Assembly (NCBI RefSeq): GCF_030052995.1
Contig: NZ_JASJPW010000001.1
Coordinates: forward strand, 1,050,501 to 1,114,500
Length of the DNA: 64,000 nucleotides
From: Gemmobacter sp. 24YEA27
GTDB taxonomy: Bacteria; Pseudomonadota; Alphaproteobacteria; Rhodobacterales; Rhodobacteraceae
Direction: 5' to 3'
The notes under the pieces: model-generated
What the model saw: only the letters and a program-made list of their open reading frames with translations
Databases searched by the model: none
What the model was told of the DNA's origin: nothing
Translations under genes and position numbers: made by a program
In this document: one piece after another, positions 25,072-33,829 of the stretch
Position numbering within the stretch: the stretch's first letter is position 1
How the letters are laid out: every line of letters starts with the position of its first letter

Positions 25072-25802
25072 GCGGCGATGATCTGTCGCATAAGGTAGAT
25101 CAGGTTCTGGCGGAACCTCCGCGCCGGGTGACACGGCTGGTCTCGGAAGGGGGCCGGACCTGGTGGCTGAAACGGGTGGAGCACCTGTCGCTGAGGCTCA
25201 GGCTGCAAAAGGGTGACCCGTCCCGCGCTTTCGAGGCCGAACGCAATGGTCTGAAAACCCTGGCACAAAAGGGCATTCCGGTGCCTGAGATCGCCATGGA
25301 AGGGGCGGATTACTTCCTCCTCCCCGATGCGGGTCCGACGCTGCAGATCCTGGTGGAAGAGGCGACGGATGATCCTGGGACGCGCGCCGCTTTTGCCGCG
25401 GCCGGGCGGGCGCTCGGGTTGTTGCACTGGGCCGGGCTGTCGCATGGTCGCCCGGCGCCGCGCGATATCTGCTGGGACGGCACGACTGCGCGTTTCATTG
25501 ATCTCGAACGCTTTTCCGCCGCGCATCGCAGTGGTTTCTGGCAGGCGCTGGACATCGTGATCTTCATCCAGAGCTGCTATGGGCGCTGGCCCGATGACCC
25601 ACGTTTCCTTGAGGCCGCGCTGGAGGCCTACCGCGTCAACGCGCCCGCAGATGCGCTGGCGCGCGCGGGGCGGCTGGCCTTCTGGCTGGGCTGGCTGAGA
25701 CCACTGGCGCGCCTTGTGACCACGTTCAAACCGCGCAGCCGCGAATTCCGCGCGATCCCACTGACGCTTGCACGGCTGGCGGGATTCCGGCAGGGCGGTT
25801 AA
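25068..25802 (+). CDS. Protein-kinase-fold protein (BUD32/lipopolysaccharide-kinase-like)
   Basis: 244 residues, start ATG 25068 overlapping the preceding stop. An N-lobe pattern (TRLVSEGGRTWWLKRVEH) is followed by FLLPDAGPTLQILVEEA as hinge. A catalytic-loop-like stretch, HGRPAPRDICWDGTTARFID, then gives the metal-binding Asp in FIDLERF. This layout matches small kinases such as BUD32, RIO and WaaP/Kdo kinase. The usual HxD of eukaryotic kinases is degenerate here. The substrate could be a lipid or sugar given the membrane-protein neighbour, but this is a guess. It converges on the permease gene ending at 25799 with a 4-bp overlap. Confidence 0.65.
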   Translation: MSGDDLSHKVDQVLAEPPRRVTRLVSEGGRTWWLKRVEHLSLRLRLQKGDPSRAFEAERNGLKTLAQKGIPVPEIAMEGADYFLLPDAGPTLQILVEEATDDPGTRAAFAAAGRALGLLHWAGLSHGRPAPRDICWDGTTARFIDLERFSAAHRSGFWQALDIVIFIQSCYGRWPDDPRFLEAALEAYRVNAPADALARAGRLAFWLGWLRPLARLVTTFKPRSREFRAIPLTLARLAGFRQGG

Positions 25803-28306
25803 CCGTCTTCGCGCAAGACCTGCGCCGGTTTGACCGCCAGCGTCCGCCCGGCAAAGACCAGCCCCGCCAGCAGAACCGCCGCCACGCCGCCGAGGATGAT
25901 CAACGCGGCCGAGGCCGGCTCGAACCGCCAGCTGCTCTCCATCACGAAATACATCACGGCCCAGGACGAGATCGCGCCGGCGACGACCGCGACAAGTCCG
26001 GCCGCCAGCCCGAGAATCGCGGCGCGCAGCGTGAAGCTCGCGATGATCCGCGCCCGGGTGGCGCCGAGCACCTTGAGGATCGCAGCCTCGCGGGCGCGGC
26101 GCCGCTCGCCTGCCGCCGCCGTGCCGATCAGCACCGCAAAGCCGGTCAGGAGTGTTCCCGCCGCCGCCCAGGCCGTGGCGGTCGCGATGGCGGAAAGCGC
26201 CTCGGACACCCGGTCCACGGCCTCGCGGATGCGGATTGCGGTGATGTTCGGCCAGGCCTTGGTGACCTCGCGCAGGATGGTCGCTTCGGCCTCGGGCGGC
26301 GCGTAGAGCGTGGCAATATGGCTGTGCGGTGCGCCGCGCAAAGCGGCTTCGTTCATCACGATCACAAAGCCCATTCCCGCATTCGAGAAATCGACTTCGC
26401 GCAGCGAGGTGATGGTGCCGGTGATGTCGCGCCCCAGAATGTTGACCGTCATCTCATCGCCGATTTTCAGCCCGGTCTCTTCCGCGACCTGGGCCGAAAG
26501 GCTGATCTGCGGCGCGCCCTGATAGGCCTCGGGCCACCAGGAGCCGGCGGTGATCTTTGTACCCTCGGGCATCGCTGCGGCATAAGAGACGCCGCGGTCG
26601 CCGCGAATGATCCAATGCTCGCCGATCACTTCGCGCGCGGGGCGGCCATTGACCCCGTTGACCACGCCGCGCAGCATCGGCGCGGTTTCATACTGGCTGA
26701 CGGCGGTATTGGCTTGAGCCATCTCGATGAAGGGGCCGATCTGGTCGGGCTGGATATCGACAAAGAAGAAGGCCGGCGCCCTTGTCGGCAGGTCGCGGTC
26801 AATGGCGGCGCGCAGATTGGCGTCGATCTGCCCGACTGCGGCCAGCACCGAAAGCCCGAGGCCCAGTGACAGGATCACCGGCAGGGCCTCGGATCCGGGG
26901 CCACCAATTGCGGCCAGGGCGGCGCGCAGGCCCGGGCGGCCTTGCGCGATGCGGCTGTGCGACAGGCGCCGAGCGATCCGTCTGAGACCCCAGGCGGCCA
27001 GCGCCAGCACCGCAAGCGCCGCCAGCACGCCGCCGGCCGTGCCAAGCGCCAGTTCGTGAATGCCCGAGGTGAAGACCGCCACCACGATCAGAAGCAGGAT
27101 CAGCGCCGTCAGCACGATCAGCCAGCGTTTGCGCGGCCAGCCCGCAGCGCCGCCGCGATAAAGCGCTGCCGCCCGGATACGCTCGGCCCGGGCCAGCGGC
27201 AGAAGAGTGAAGATCAGCGCCGTCAGCGCGCCGTAAAACGCGGCCTCAGCAAGGGCTGCGGGTGCGATGCCGACCTTTGCCGGGAAGGGCAGCGAAGCCT
27301 CGATCCAGGGCGCTGCCATGAGTGGCACGCCCGCGCCGATGATCAGCCCCAGCACGATCCCGGCCAGCGTCAGCACCGCGACCTGGATCAGATAGGTCGA
27401 GAAGATCAGCCCCGAAGAGGCCCCGATCGTCTTCAGCGTCGCGATGGTCTTTTCCTTGCCCTGAAGCCAGGCCCGGACGGCGGCTGAAATACCGACGCCG
27501 CCCACCGCCAGACCCGCCAGCCCAACGAGGACAAGAAAAGACCCCATCCTGTCGATAAAACGCTCGATCCCCGGGGCGGGGCGGCGGCTGTCGGTCCAGC
27601 GCATGCCGGAATCGTTGAAAGCGTGTTTCGCGGTCTTTTCAAGCGTTTCGAGATCGGTCCCTGGCGCCAGCGCCAGGCGGTATTTCGTCTCGTAGAGCGT
27701 GCCGGGGGCGAGAAGCCCCGATGTCGCCAGCGCCGGTGTGGCGACGATGCTGCGTGGGCCAAGTGAGAAACTGTCGGCGCCGCTGTCGGGCTCATCCAGC
27801 AGCGCAGCCATGACCACAAAATTCTGGGTTCCAAGAGAGAACCTGCCGCCGATTTCCAGCCCGAGACGTTCGATCAGCAAAGGGTCGAGCACTGCGCCGG
27901 GGAGGCCATTTTGCCCTTCCAGCGCCTGGTCCAGCGGGATTGCAGGGTCAAGCGTGACCGTGCCGTAAAGCGGCCAGGCGGTGTCGATGGCCTTGACCTG
28001 GGTCAGCGCCTGGTCCTCCGGCGTGATCGCCATGGAACGAAAATCGACGATCTCCGACACGCGTTCGGCATGGCTGGCCATGAAGGCGCGCTCGGTGTCA
28101 CTCGCGAAACGGTAGGTGAAGCGCATTTCGGCATCGCCGCCGAGGAGGACCGAGCCCTGGTCGGCCAGCCCGGCCTGGATCGAGGCCCGCAGCGTCGCCA
28201 CCCCGGCAATCGCCGCCACGCCAAGCGCGAGGCAGATCAGGAAGACGCGCAGCCCCCGGAGCCCGCCCCGGAGCTCGCGGGCCGCGATACGGAAGGCGAG
28301 GCTCAT
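25799..28306 (-). CDS. FtsX-family ABC transporter permease (YbbP-like)
   Basis: 835 residues with about ten membrane segments. One lies at the N-terminus (FLICLALGVAAIAGVATLRA). A cluster in the middle (FLVLVGLAGLAVGGVGISAA and following) and one at the end (LLTGFAVLIGTAAAGERRRA, LGLAAGLVAVVAGAISSWAV) belong to FtsX-type modules; the soluble regions between are extracytoplasmic. The motif ERRRAREAAILKVLGATRAR is typical of FtsX coupling helices. With the ATPase at 28303 and the esterase at 29033 it reproduces the E. coli tesA–ybbA–ybbP neighbourhood. Proposed roles include export or envelope lipid handling. Confidence 0.87.
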   Translation of the reverse strand: MSLAFRIAARELRGGLRGLRVFLICLALGVAAIAGVATLRASIQAGLADQGSVLLGGDAEMRFTYRFASDTERAFMASHAERVSEIVDFRSMAITPEDQALTQVKAIDTAWPLYGTVTLDPAIPLDQALEGQNGLPGAVLDPLLIERLGLEIGGRFSLGTQNFVVMAALLDEPDSGADSFSLGPRSIVATPALATSGLLAPGTLYETKYRLALAPGTDLETLEKTAKHAFNDSGMRWTDSRRPAPGIERFIDRMGSFLVLVGLAGLAVGGVGISAAVRAWLQGKEKTIATLKTIGASSGLIFSTYLIQVAVLTLAGIVLGLIIGAGVPLMAAPWIEASLPFPAKVGIAPAALAEAAFYGALTALIFTLLPLARAERIRAAALYRGGAAGWPRKRWLIVLTALILLLIVVAVFTSGIHELALGTAGGVLAALAVLALAAWGLRRIARRLSHSRIAQGRPGLRAALAAIGGPGSEALPVILSLGLGLSVLAAVGQIDANLRAAIDRDLPTRAPAFFFVDIQPDQIGPFIEMAQANTAVSQYETAPMLRGVVNGVNGRPAREVIGEHWIIRGDRGVSYAAAMPEGTKITAGSWWPEAYQGAPQISLSAQVAEETGLKIGDEMTVNILGRDITGTITSLREVDFSNAGMGFVIVMNEAALRGAPHSHIATLYAPPEAEATILREVTKAWPNITAIRIREAVDRVSEALSAIATATAWAAAGTLLTGFAVLIGTAAAGERRRAREAAILKVLGATRARIIASFTLRAAILGLAAGLVAVVAGAISSWAVMYFVMESSWRFEPASAALIILGGVAAVLLAGLVFAGRTLAVKPAQVLREDG

Positions 28307-29034
28307 GCGACCACCTGGCCGGTCGGGATCGGGCCATTCGGGATCGGGCCTGACGCGGTCTGGTCTGGCACGATCCGGCCATCGATCAGCCGCAGCACCC
28401 GGTCGCAGCGTTCAGCCAGCTCCGGCGCATGGGTGACCATGATCAGGGTCGATCCGTCCCGGTCCCTCAGCGCAAAGAGCAGATCCATGATCGCCTGGCC
28501 ATTCACCCCGTCAAGATTGCCGGTCGGCTCATCGGCCAGCAGGATCGGCGGACGGGCGACGATGGCGCGGGCCAGCGCCACGCGCTGCTGTTCGCCCCCG
28601 GAAAGCTGCGCCGGGTAATGGTCGATACGGTGACCCAGACCCACAGCTTCCAGTTCAGATTTCGCACGGGCGAAGGCGTCTTTCTCGCCACCCAGCTCCA
28701 GCGGCAGGGCGGTGTTTTCCAGCGCGGTCATGTTCGGGATCAGGTGGAAGGACTGGAACACCACGCCCATATTGCCCCGCCGGAATTTCGCGAGCTGGTC
28801 TTCATCCATGCGACCGAGATCCTGGCCGAGCGCCTCGACCTGGCCGGATGTCGCGCGCTCCAGACCGCCCATCAGCATCAGAAGCGAGCTTTTGCCGGAG
28901 CCGGAGGGACCGGTCAGAGCCAGGGTTTCCCCCTGGTTGACCTTGAGCGAGATGCCCCGCAGGATCGGCACCGGCCCGGCATTGCCCTGAAGGGTGAGGC
29001 CAATATCGGTCAGTGAAAGGACGGTCCCGGTCAT
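28303..29034 (-). CDS. ABC transporter ATPase (YbbA/LolD-like)
   Basis: 243 residues from ATG 29034. Walker A GPSGSGKSS, signature LSGGEQQRVALARAI, Walker B LLADEPTGNLD and the switch His in VTHAPELAE are all present. It belongs to the MacB/LolD/FtsE class of small ATPases that pair with FtsX-type permeases, and its stop overlaps the start of the permease gene by 4 bp. The start codon shares the sequence CATG with the esterase on the opposite strand. Confidence 0.92.
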   Translation of the reverse strand: MTGTVLSLTDIGLTLQGNAGPVPILRGISLKVNQGETLALTGPSGSGKSSLLMLMGGLERATSGQVEALGQDLGRMDEDQLAKFRRGNMGVVFQSFHLIPNMTALENTALPLELGGEKDAFARAKSELEAVGLGHRIDHYPAQLSGGEQQRVALARAIVARPPILLADEPTGNLDGVNGQAIMDLLFALRDRDGSTLIMVTHAPELAERCDRVLRLIDGRIVPDQTASGPIPNGPIPTGQVVA

Positions 29035-29746
29035 GCGCAACTTCCTGAAACGAATGGGTCAGATCGGATATGCCGCATCGCGGCGTGTTCGCAACCTCAC
29101 GTTTGCGTTGGGTCTTGTGGTTTCTCCGGCAAGCGCTGCGGAGCCGGTGACGATCGTGGCGCTTGGTGACAGTCTGACGGCGGGCTACGGGCTGCCGGCT
29201 GGCGAGGGGTTTGTGCCGCAGCTGCAGACCTGGCTCGACCGTCAGGGGGCGGGGGCGATTGTGCTGAATGCCGGGGTGTCGGGCGATACCACGGCGGGGG
29301 GGCTGTCGCGGATTGACTGGGCGCTTGGGCCCGAGGCGGATGCGCTGATCGTGACGCTGGGCGGCAATGACATGCTGCGGGGCATTCCGGTGGCGGAAGT
29401 GCGGGCCAATATGACCGGCATCATGGAGGCCGCGAAAGCGCGGGACCTGCCGGTGCTGATCGTGGGGATGAAGGCGCCGCTGAACTGGGGGCCGGATTAC
29501 AAGCGTGATTTCGATGCGATCTATCCGGAGCTGGCGGCGGAATATGGCGCGATGCTCGCGGATAATTTCTTTGCCGGGCTGATCGCGACCGGGGCGGATC
29601 CGTCGGACCCGGCTTCGCTGAATGCCTGGATGCAGCCTGACGGGATCCACCCGAATGCGGCCGGGGTAATCCTGATTGTCGAAGGGCTGGGGGCGGATGT
29701 GACGCGGCTGATTGCGGCGGCGCGGGGGGAAGAGCAGGCAGATTAA
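29033..29746 (+). CDS. tesA: TesA-like periplasmic SGNH/GDSL esterase (arylesterase)
   Basis: 237 residues from ATG 29033. ATG 29054 is also plausible and would avoid sharing the start with the divergent ATPase gene. A hydrophobic export signal (NLTFALGLVVSPASA) precedes the catalytic domain. Block I is GDSLTAGYG with nucleophile Ser, block III is GGNDML, and the catalytic Asp and His are in DGIHPN. Homologues are multifunctional lysophospholipase/acyl-CoA thioesterase I enzymes of the periplasm. The divergent arrangement with ybbA/ybbP-like genes is conserved widely. Confidence 0.87.
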   Translation: MRNFLKRMGQIGYAASRRVRNLTFALGLVVSPASAAEPVTIVALGDSLTAGYGLPAGEGFVPQLQTWLDRQGAGAIVLNAGVSGDTTAGGLSRIDWALGPEADALIVTLGGNDMLRGIPVAEVRANMTGIMEAAKARDLPVLIVGMKAPLNWGPDYKRDFDAIYPELAAEYGAMLADNFFAGLIATGADPSDPASLNAWMQPDGIHPNAAGVILIVEGLGADVTRLIAAARGEEQAD

Positions 29747-29750
29747 GAGC

Positions 29751-29782
29751 CTCCGGCGGGAGTATTTTCGTCAGGGGAAATG
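29751..29782 (+). repeat. Dispersed GGGAGTATTT repeat after tesA
   Basis: CCTCCGGCGGGAGTATTTTC followed by GTCAGGGGAAATGG, four bases after the tesA stop. It is a single-core member of the repeat family at 7881 and 61662. Confidence 0.65.
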
Positions 29783-29816
29783 GCCTCGCCGGAAGCTTTT
29801 TCGGGGGGCTCTGAGG

Positions 29817-30956
29817 TCAGCCGACGCGCTGACCTGCGACCCAGGTGCCGCGGATGGCCCCGGCGGCACCGACGCGGTGGACGCGGATCAGGTCGGCGCG
29901 TTTGCCGATGGCGATTTCGCCGCGATCGGTGAGACGCGCGGCCTCTGCCGGGGCTTTGGTCACGCTGCGGATGGCGCGCGGCAGGTCGCCCCAGAGATCC
30001 CCCAGCATCAGCGCAGCCGACAAAAGCGACGAGGGCACGTAATCCGAGGACAGGATGTCAAGGAGGTCGGCCTGTGCCAGATCCGCCGCCGCGACATTGC
30101 CGGAATGTGAGCCGCCCCGGATCAGGTTCGGCGCCCCCATCATCACCAGGATGCCCTGGTCGCGGCAGGCGCGCGCAGCCTCGGCCGTGGTGGGGAATTC
30201 GGCAAAGCTCACGCCCTTTTCGCGGCTGGTCACCACCTGGTCTTCGGTCGTGTCGTCATGGCTTGCAATCACGGCGCCGTAGCGGCGGGCGGCCTGGACG
30301 GCGGCCGCCTCATGCGCGGCACTGACCCGGGCCGAGAGCGCCTGCTGGCTCGCGATATGGTCTGCGAACTGGGTCTCAGACATGCCGCGCTTGCCCATGA
30401 CATAGTCGCGCAGTTTCGTGATGTCGCGGAACTGGCGCTGGCCCGGGGTGTGGTCCATCAGGCTGACAATGCCGATGCGGTCATCGGCGCCGAATTTGTC
30501 GAGTTCCTCGATAAGGGTTTCCGAACAGACTTCGGCGCGCAGATGCAGGCGGTGGCTGATCTTCAGCGCGCCCATCTCGCGCAGGGCCATGATTTCATGC
30601 GCCAGCGCCCTTGCATATTCGCCGTAACCGGCATTGTTCGACGAAAAAATCGACCCGACCCGCAGCGCGTCGAACACGGTTGTGATGCCCACCGAGGCCA
30701 GTTCGGCATCATGGGCAATGATCGCGCTGGCATGGGGCCAGTCGACGCGGGGGCGCGGCTGGAGATGGCGTTCCAGGTTGTCGGTATGCAGTTCCACAAG
30801 GCCCGGCATCACCAGATCGCCCTGCATCTCTTCGGCGCCTTGCGGGGCTGTGCCTGTGTCAATGTCGTCAATCAGCCCGTCCCGCATCACGATATTGCCG
30901 GTGACGATTTCATCGGCCAGAAGGATGCGGGCATTGGCGAGGATGGTCTGGGTCAT
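29817..30956 (-). CDS. phnM: PhnM, ribose 1-methylphosphonate 5-triphosphate diphosphatase
   Basis: 379 residues from ATG 30956 (MTQTILANARILLADEIVTG). Metal-dependent amidohydrolase fold: GLVELHTDNLERHLQPRP carries the first metal ligands, with further ligands in ASHDD and the Asp of LSSDYVPSS. PhnM removes pyrophosphate from alpha-D-ribose 1-methylphosphonate 5-triphosphate, giving the substrate of C–P lyase PhnJ. It lies apart from phnG–L, separated by a DUF1045 gene on the other strand, but on the same strand as phnN. A perfect inverted repeat sits in its upstream region. Confidence 0.93.
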   Translation of the reverse strand: MTQTILANARILLADEIVTGNIVMRDGLIDDIDTGTAPQGAEEMQGDLVMPGLVELHTDNLERHLQPRPRVDWPHASAIIAHDAELASVGITTVFDALRVGSIFSSNNAGYGEYARALAHEIMALREMGALKISHRLHLRAEVCSETLIEELDKFGADDRIGIVSLMDHTPGQRQFRDITKLRDYVMGKRGMSETQFADHIASQQALSARVSAAHEAAAVQAARRYGAVIASHDDTTEDQVVTSREKGVSFAEFPTTAEAARACRDQGILVMMGAPNLIRGGSHSGNVAAADLAQADLLDILSSDYVPSSLLSAALMLGDLWGDLPRAIRSVTKAPAEAARLTDRGEIAIGKRADLIRVHRVGAAGAIRGTWVAGQRVG

Positions 30957-31021
30957 GACTGGGCTTTCTCGGCAGGAGGCAGGGTCGGGCAGGCGGGAGA
31001 GCGCTGCAAATGGCACTGTGA

Positions 31022-31039
31022 TGTCACATCCGTGTGACA
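31022..31039. promoter_or_regulatory. Inverted repeat TGTCACA-N4-TGTGACA between phnM and the DUF1045 gene
   Basis: A perfect 7-bp inverted repeat with a TCCG spacer, 66 bp upstream of phnM and 66 bp upstream of the divergent DUF1045 gene. It could be a regulator operator. Read on the minus strand, CTGTCACACGGATGTGAC also resembles a degenerate Pho box (two TGTCA-like units 11 bp apart), which would fit phosphate control. Confidence 0.5.
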
Positions 31040-31104
31040 GATGGCGGTTAGGGCGAAACTGGTTCCGAAGGATGATACGGGATCGGGCTGAGAGGACGGT
31101 GGCG

Positions 31105-31794
31105 ATGAGCGATTTCACGAGATATGCGGTCTATTATGCGCCGCGCCCGGGGGCCTTTGCGACACGGGTGGCGGGCTGGCTCGGCTGGGATCCGGAAGCA
31201 GGCCTGCCGATCGCTTTCGCAGGGCCCGAAGGGTTGCCACGCCCCCAGGCCGAGCTGACGATGAGCCCGCGCAAATATGGCTTTCACGGCACGATCAAGG
31301 CGCCGTTTCGCCTGGCCGAGGGCCTCGGGCGCGCGGATCTTTCGGGGGCGCTCGCGGTCCTCGCGGGTCGGCTGGCGCCGGTCGGGATGCGGGGGCTGGA
31401 GCTGCGGCGGATCGGGGGATTCCTTGCGCTGGTGCCGCAGGGGGATGAGAGTGCGCTGCTGGCGCTGGGCGCCGGGGTGGTGATGGATCTCGACCCTTTG
31501 CGCGCCCCCCTCACCGAGGCCGAGATCGCGAAGCGCCGCCCCGACCGGCTGACCCAGCGCCAGCGCGAGTTGCTGTCGGCATGGGGCTATCCCTTTGTTA
31601 TGGAAGAGTTCCGGTTCCACCTGACGCTCTCTGACAGCCTGCCCGAAACCGAGGCGGCGGATCTGGCGGCGCGGCTGGATCCCTGGCTCGCCCCCGACCT
31701 GCCGCGCCCCTTTGTCATCGAGGATCTGTGCCTCTTTGGTGAGGATGCGGCGGGGCGGTTTCATCTTCTGGAGCGTCATGCGCTGACCGGCTGA
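31105..31794 (+). CDS. DUF1045 phosphonate-operon protein (2H phosphoesterase-like)
   Basis: 229 residues. Two histidine motifs of the 2H phosphoesterase fold are visible: YGFHGTIKAPF near residue 60 and FRFHLTLSD near residue 172. The family (DUF1045, phn operon protein) recurs in alphaproteobacterial phn loci. Known relatives act on cyclic ribose phosphates, which fits the 1,2-cyclic or 1,5-phosphate intermediates of C–P lyase. It is alone on the plus strand, divergent from phnM, and its 3' end overlaps phnN by 19 bp. Confidence 0.85.
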   Translation: MSDFTRYAVYYAPRPGAFATRVAGWLGWDPEAGLPIAFAGPEGLPRPQAELTMSPRKYGFHGTIKAPFRLAEGLGRADLSGALAVLAGRLAPVGMRGLELRRIGGFLALVPQGDESALLALGAGVVMDLDPLRAPLTEAEIAKRRPDRLTQRQRELLSAWGYPFVMEEFRFHLTLSDSLPETEAADLAARLDPWLAPDLPRPFVIEDLCLFGEDAAGRFHLLERHALTG

Positions 31795-32330
31795 AGCGCT
31801 GTGAGAAAGCGGGCGATGCCGGTCTCGGGGCTGGCATCGTTCATCACCGTGATCACGCTGAGGCCAGCGGGGAGCCCCTCGGGCCAGGGCTGCGCGGCGC
31901 GGGCGACCCGCGCGGCAATGTCCTGAGCACTCTCGCGTCCACGCGCCATCAGCCGCGCTGTCAGCACCTGGGGCGGGGCGGTGACATGGATCACGCTCAG
32001 CCCCGGCCACAGCAGCGCGGCGCGTTCAAGTCCCTGGCGCGAGCCATTGAACAAAAGATCCGCGCCATTGGCCAACGGCGCCAGCGCGGCGGCCGGGATG
32101 CCGTAGCGCAGCCCATGTGCCTGCCAGTCCAGTGCGAATTCCCCCGCCGCCTGGCGCTCTGCGAATTCCGCCGCCGTTACGCCCTCGAAATCCTCGCCCC
32201 CGGCATCCGTGGGCCTTGTAATGACGCGCCGTACGACATGCAGATCCGGTCTCGCCGCCAGTGCGCCCTGAATCAGCGTGTCCTTCCCCGCCCCCGAGGG
32301 CCCGACAATGGCGAAAAGTCGTCCCGTCAT
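31776..32330 (-). CDS. phnN: PhnN, ribose 1,5-bisphosphate phosphokinase
   Basis: 184 residues, start with GAGG upstream. The P-loop is GPSGAGKDT at residues 10–18, and the fold is guanylate-kinase-like. PhnN phosphorylates ribose 1,5-bisphosphate to PRPP, returning the product of C–P lyase to central metabolism. It is the last gene of the minus-strand run phnG–phnN and is convergent with the DUF1045 gene. Confidence 0.92.
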   Translation of the reverse strand: MTGRLFAIVGPSGAGKDTLIQGALAARPDLHVVRRVITRPTDAGGEDFEGVTAAEFAERQAAGEFALDWQAHGLRYGIPAAALAPLANGADLLFNGSRQGLERAALLWPGLSVIHVTAPPQVLTARLMARGRESAQDIAARVARAAQPWPEGLPAGLSVITVMNDASPETGIARFLTALQPVSA

Positions 32331-32343
32331 GGCGCGAGCCTCC

Positions 32344-33027
32344 TCATGCTGCCAGACCCGGGGTGAAGCCGGTCACATCCAGCAGCCGGTCGCAGACCCG
32401 GGCGCGCGCCTCTTCGTCATGGAAGATCCCGAGGATCGCGGCGCCGCGCGCCTTGGCCTCGGCGATCAGACCCAGCACCACCTCGCGATTGGTGGCGTCA
32501 AGGCTGGCGGTCGGCTCGTCGAGCAGCATCGCCGGATAGGGATGGATGAAGCCGCGCGCAATATTCACCCGCTGCTGTTCGCCGCCCGAGAAGGTGGTGG
32601 GCGAGAGCGACCAGAGGCGTTCGGGCAGGTTCAGCCGCGCCAGCAGCGCTGCCGCCCGGTCGCGGGCCTCCTCTGCGGCGGTGCCAAGTGTCAGGAGCGG
32701 TTCCGCCACCACATCGATTGTCGGAACACGCGGCACGACGCGCAGGAACTGGCTGACATAGCCCAGCTCTTCGCGCCGCAGCGCCAGGATCTCGCGCGGG
32801 CTGGCTTTGGCCACATCAAGCCCGCCCACGAGGATCTCGCCCGAGGCGGCAAGGTAATTGCCGTGGATCATCCGCATCAGCGTCGATTTCCCGGACCCCG
32901 ACCGCCCGGTCAGCGCCACGCATTCCCCGGGCGCGACCGTCAGGCTGACGCCTGCCATCACCGGAATGACCGCGCCGCCCTGGTTGTGCAGCGTAAAGGT
33001 CTTTGAAACGTCTTTGAGCATAATCAT
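32344..33027 (-). CDS. phnL: PhnL, ABC-type ATPase of the C–P lyase system
   Basis: 227 residues from ATG 33027 (ATG 33021 possible). Walker A GRSGSGKST, signature FSGGEQQRVNIARGF and Walker B LLDEPTASLD are present. PhnL has no permease partner; with PhnG, H, I and M it is needed to form the ribose methylphosphonate triphosphate intermediate. It starts 4 bp after the phnK stop. Confidence 0.92.
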   Translation of the reverse strand: MIMLKDVSKTFTLHNQGGAVIPVMAGVSLTVAPGECVALTGRSGSGKSTLMRMIHGNYLAASGEILVGGLDVAKASPREILALRREELGYVSQFLRVVPRVPTIDVVAEPLLTLGTAAEEARDRAAALLARLNLPERLWSLSPTTFSGGEQQRVNIARGFIHPYPAMLLDEPTASLDATNREVVLGLIAEAKARGAAILGIFHDEEARARVCDRLLDVTGFTPGLAA

Positions 33028-33031
33028 GGGA

Positions 33032-33829
33032 TCAGACCTGCAAAACCGAGGAAACAAGAAGCTGGGTATAGCCATGTTGCGGATCATCAAGCACCTGATC
33101 GGTCAGGCCCTGTTCCACCACATGGCCTGATTTCATCACCATAAGCCGATGCGCCAGCAGCCGCACGACAGCAAGGTCATGGGTGACCAGCACCACCGAC
33201 AGGCCGAGATCGCGCACGAGGCCCCGCAAGAGATCCAGAAGCCGCGCCTGGACCGAGACATCCAGACCCCCGGTCGGCTCGTCCATGAAAACGAGGCGCG
33301 GTGCTGTGACGAGGTTGCGCGCAATCTGCAACCGCTGCTGCATGCCGCCGGAAAAGGCCGAGGGCCGGTCGTCGATCCGCGCCCCGTCAATCTCGACCCG
33401 GCCAAGCCAGTCGAGCGCCGTCTCGCGGATCGCCCCGTAATTGCGCCCGCCCACGGCCATCAGTCGCTCGCCGATATTGCCGCCGGCGGAAACGCCCATC
33501 CTGAGCCCGTCGCGCGGGCTTTGATGCACAAAGGCCTGTTCACTCCGCGCGAGCCGACGCCGCTCCGGTTCCGCCATGGCGATCATGTCACGCCCGTCAA
33601 ACAGGATCCGCCCCTCATCCGGCGCCTGATGTCCGGCGAGGCAGGAGAGCAGGGTCGATTTGCCCGATCCGCTCTCTCCGACGATCCCCAGAACCTCGCC
33701 GGGAAAGAGATCAAAGGACACATCGGCGCAGCCGATCCGGCTGCCGTAGAATTTCGACAGCCCCCTGACCGAGAGCAAAGGCCCGGCCTCTTTCACCTTT
33801 GCATAAATAGTCATCTCAGCCCCATCCAT
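33032..33829 (-). CDS. phnK: PhnK, ABC-type ATPase of the C–P lyase core complex
   Basis: 265 residues. The start codon overlaps the phnJ stop by one base (TGATG). Walker A GESGSGKST, signature FSGGMQQRLQIARNL and Walker B FMDEPTGGLD are present. In E. coli PhnK binds the PhnG2H2I2J2 core. It is placed between phnJ and phnL as in most phn operons. Confidence 0.93.
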   Translation of the reverse strand: MDGAEMTIYAKVKEAGPLLSVRGLSKFYGSRIGCADVSFDLFPGEVLGIVGESGSGKSTLLSCLAGHQAPDEGRILFDGRDMIAMAEPERRRLARSEQAFVHQSPRDGLRMGVSAGGNIGERLMAVGGRNYGAIRETALDWLGRVEIDGARIDDRPSAFSGGMQQRLQIARNLVTAPRLVFMDEPTGGLDVSVQARLLDLLRGLVRDLGLSVVLVTHDLAVVRLLAHRLMVMKSGHVVEQGLTDQVLDDPQHGYTQLLVSSVLQV

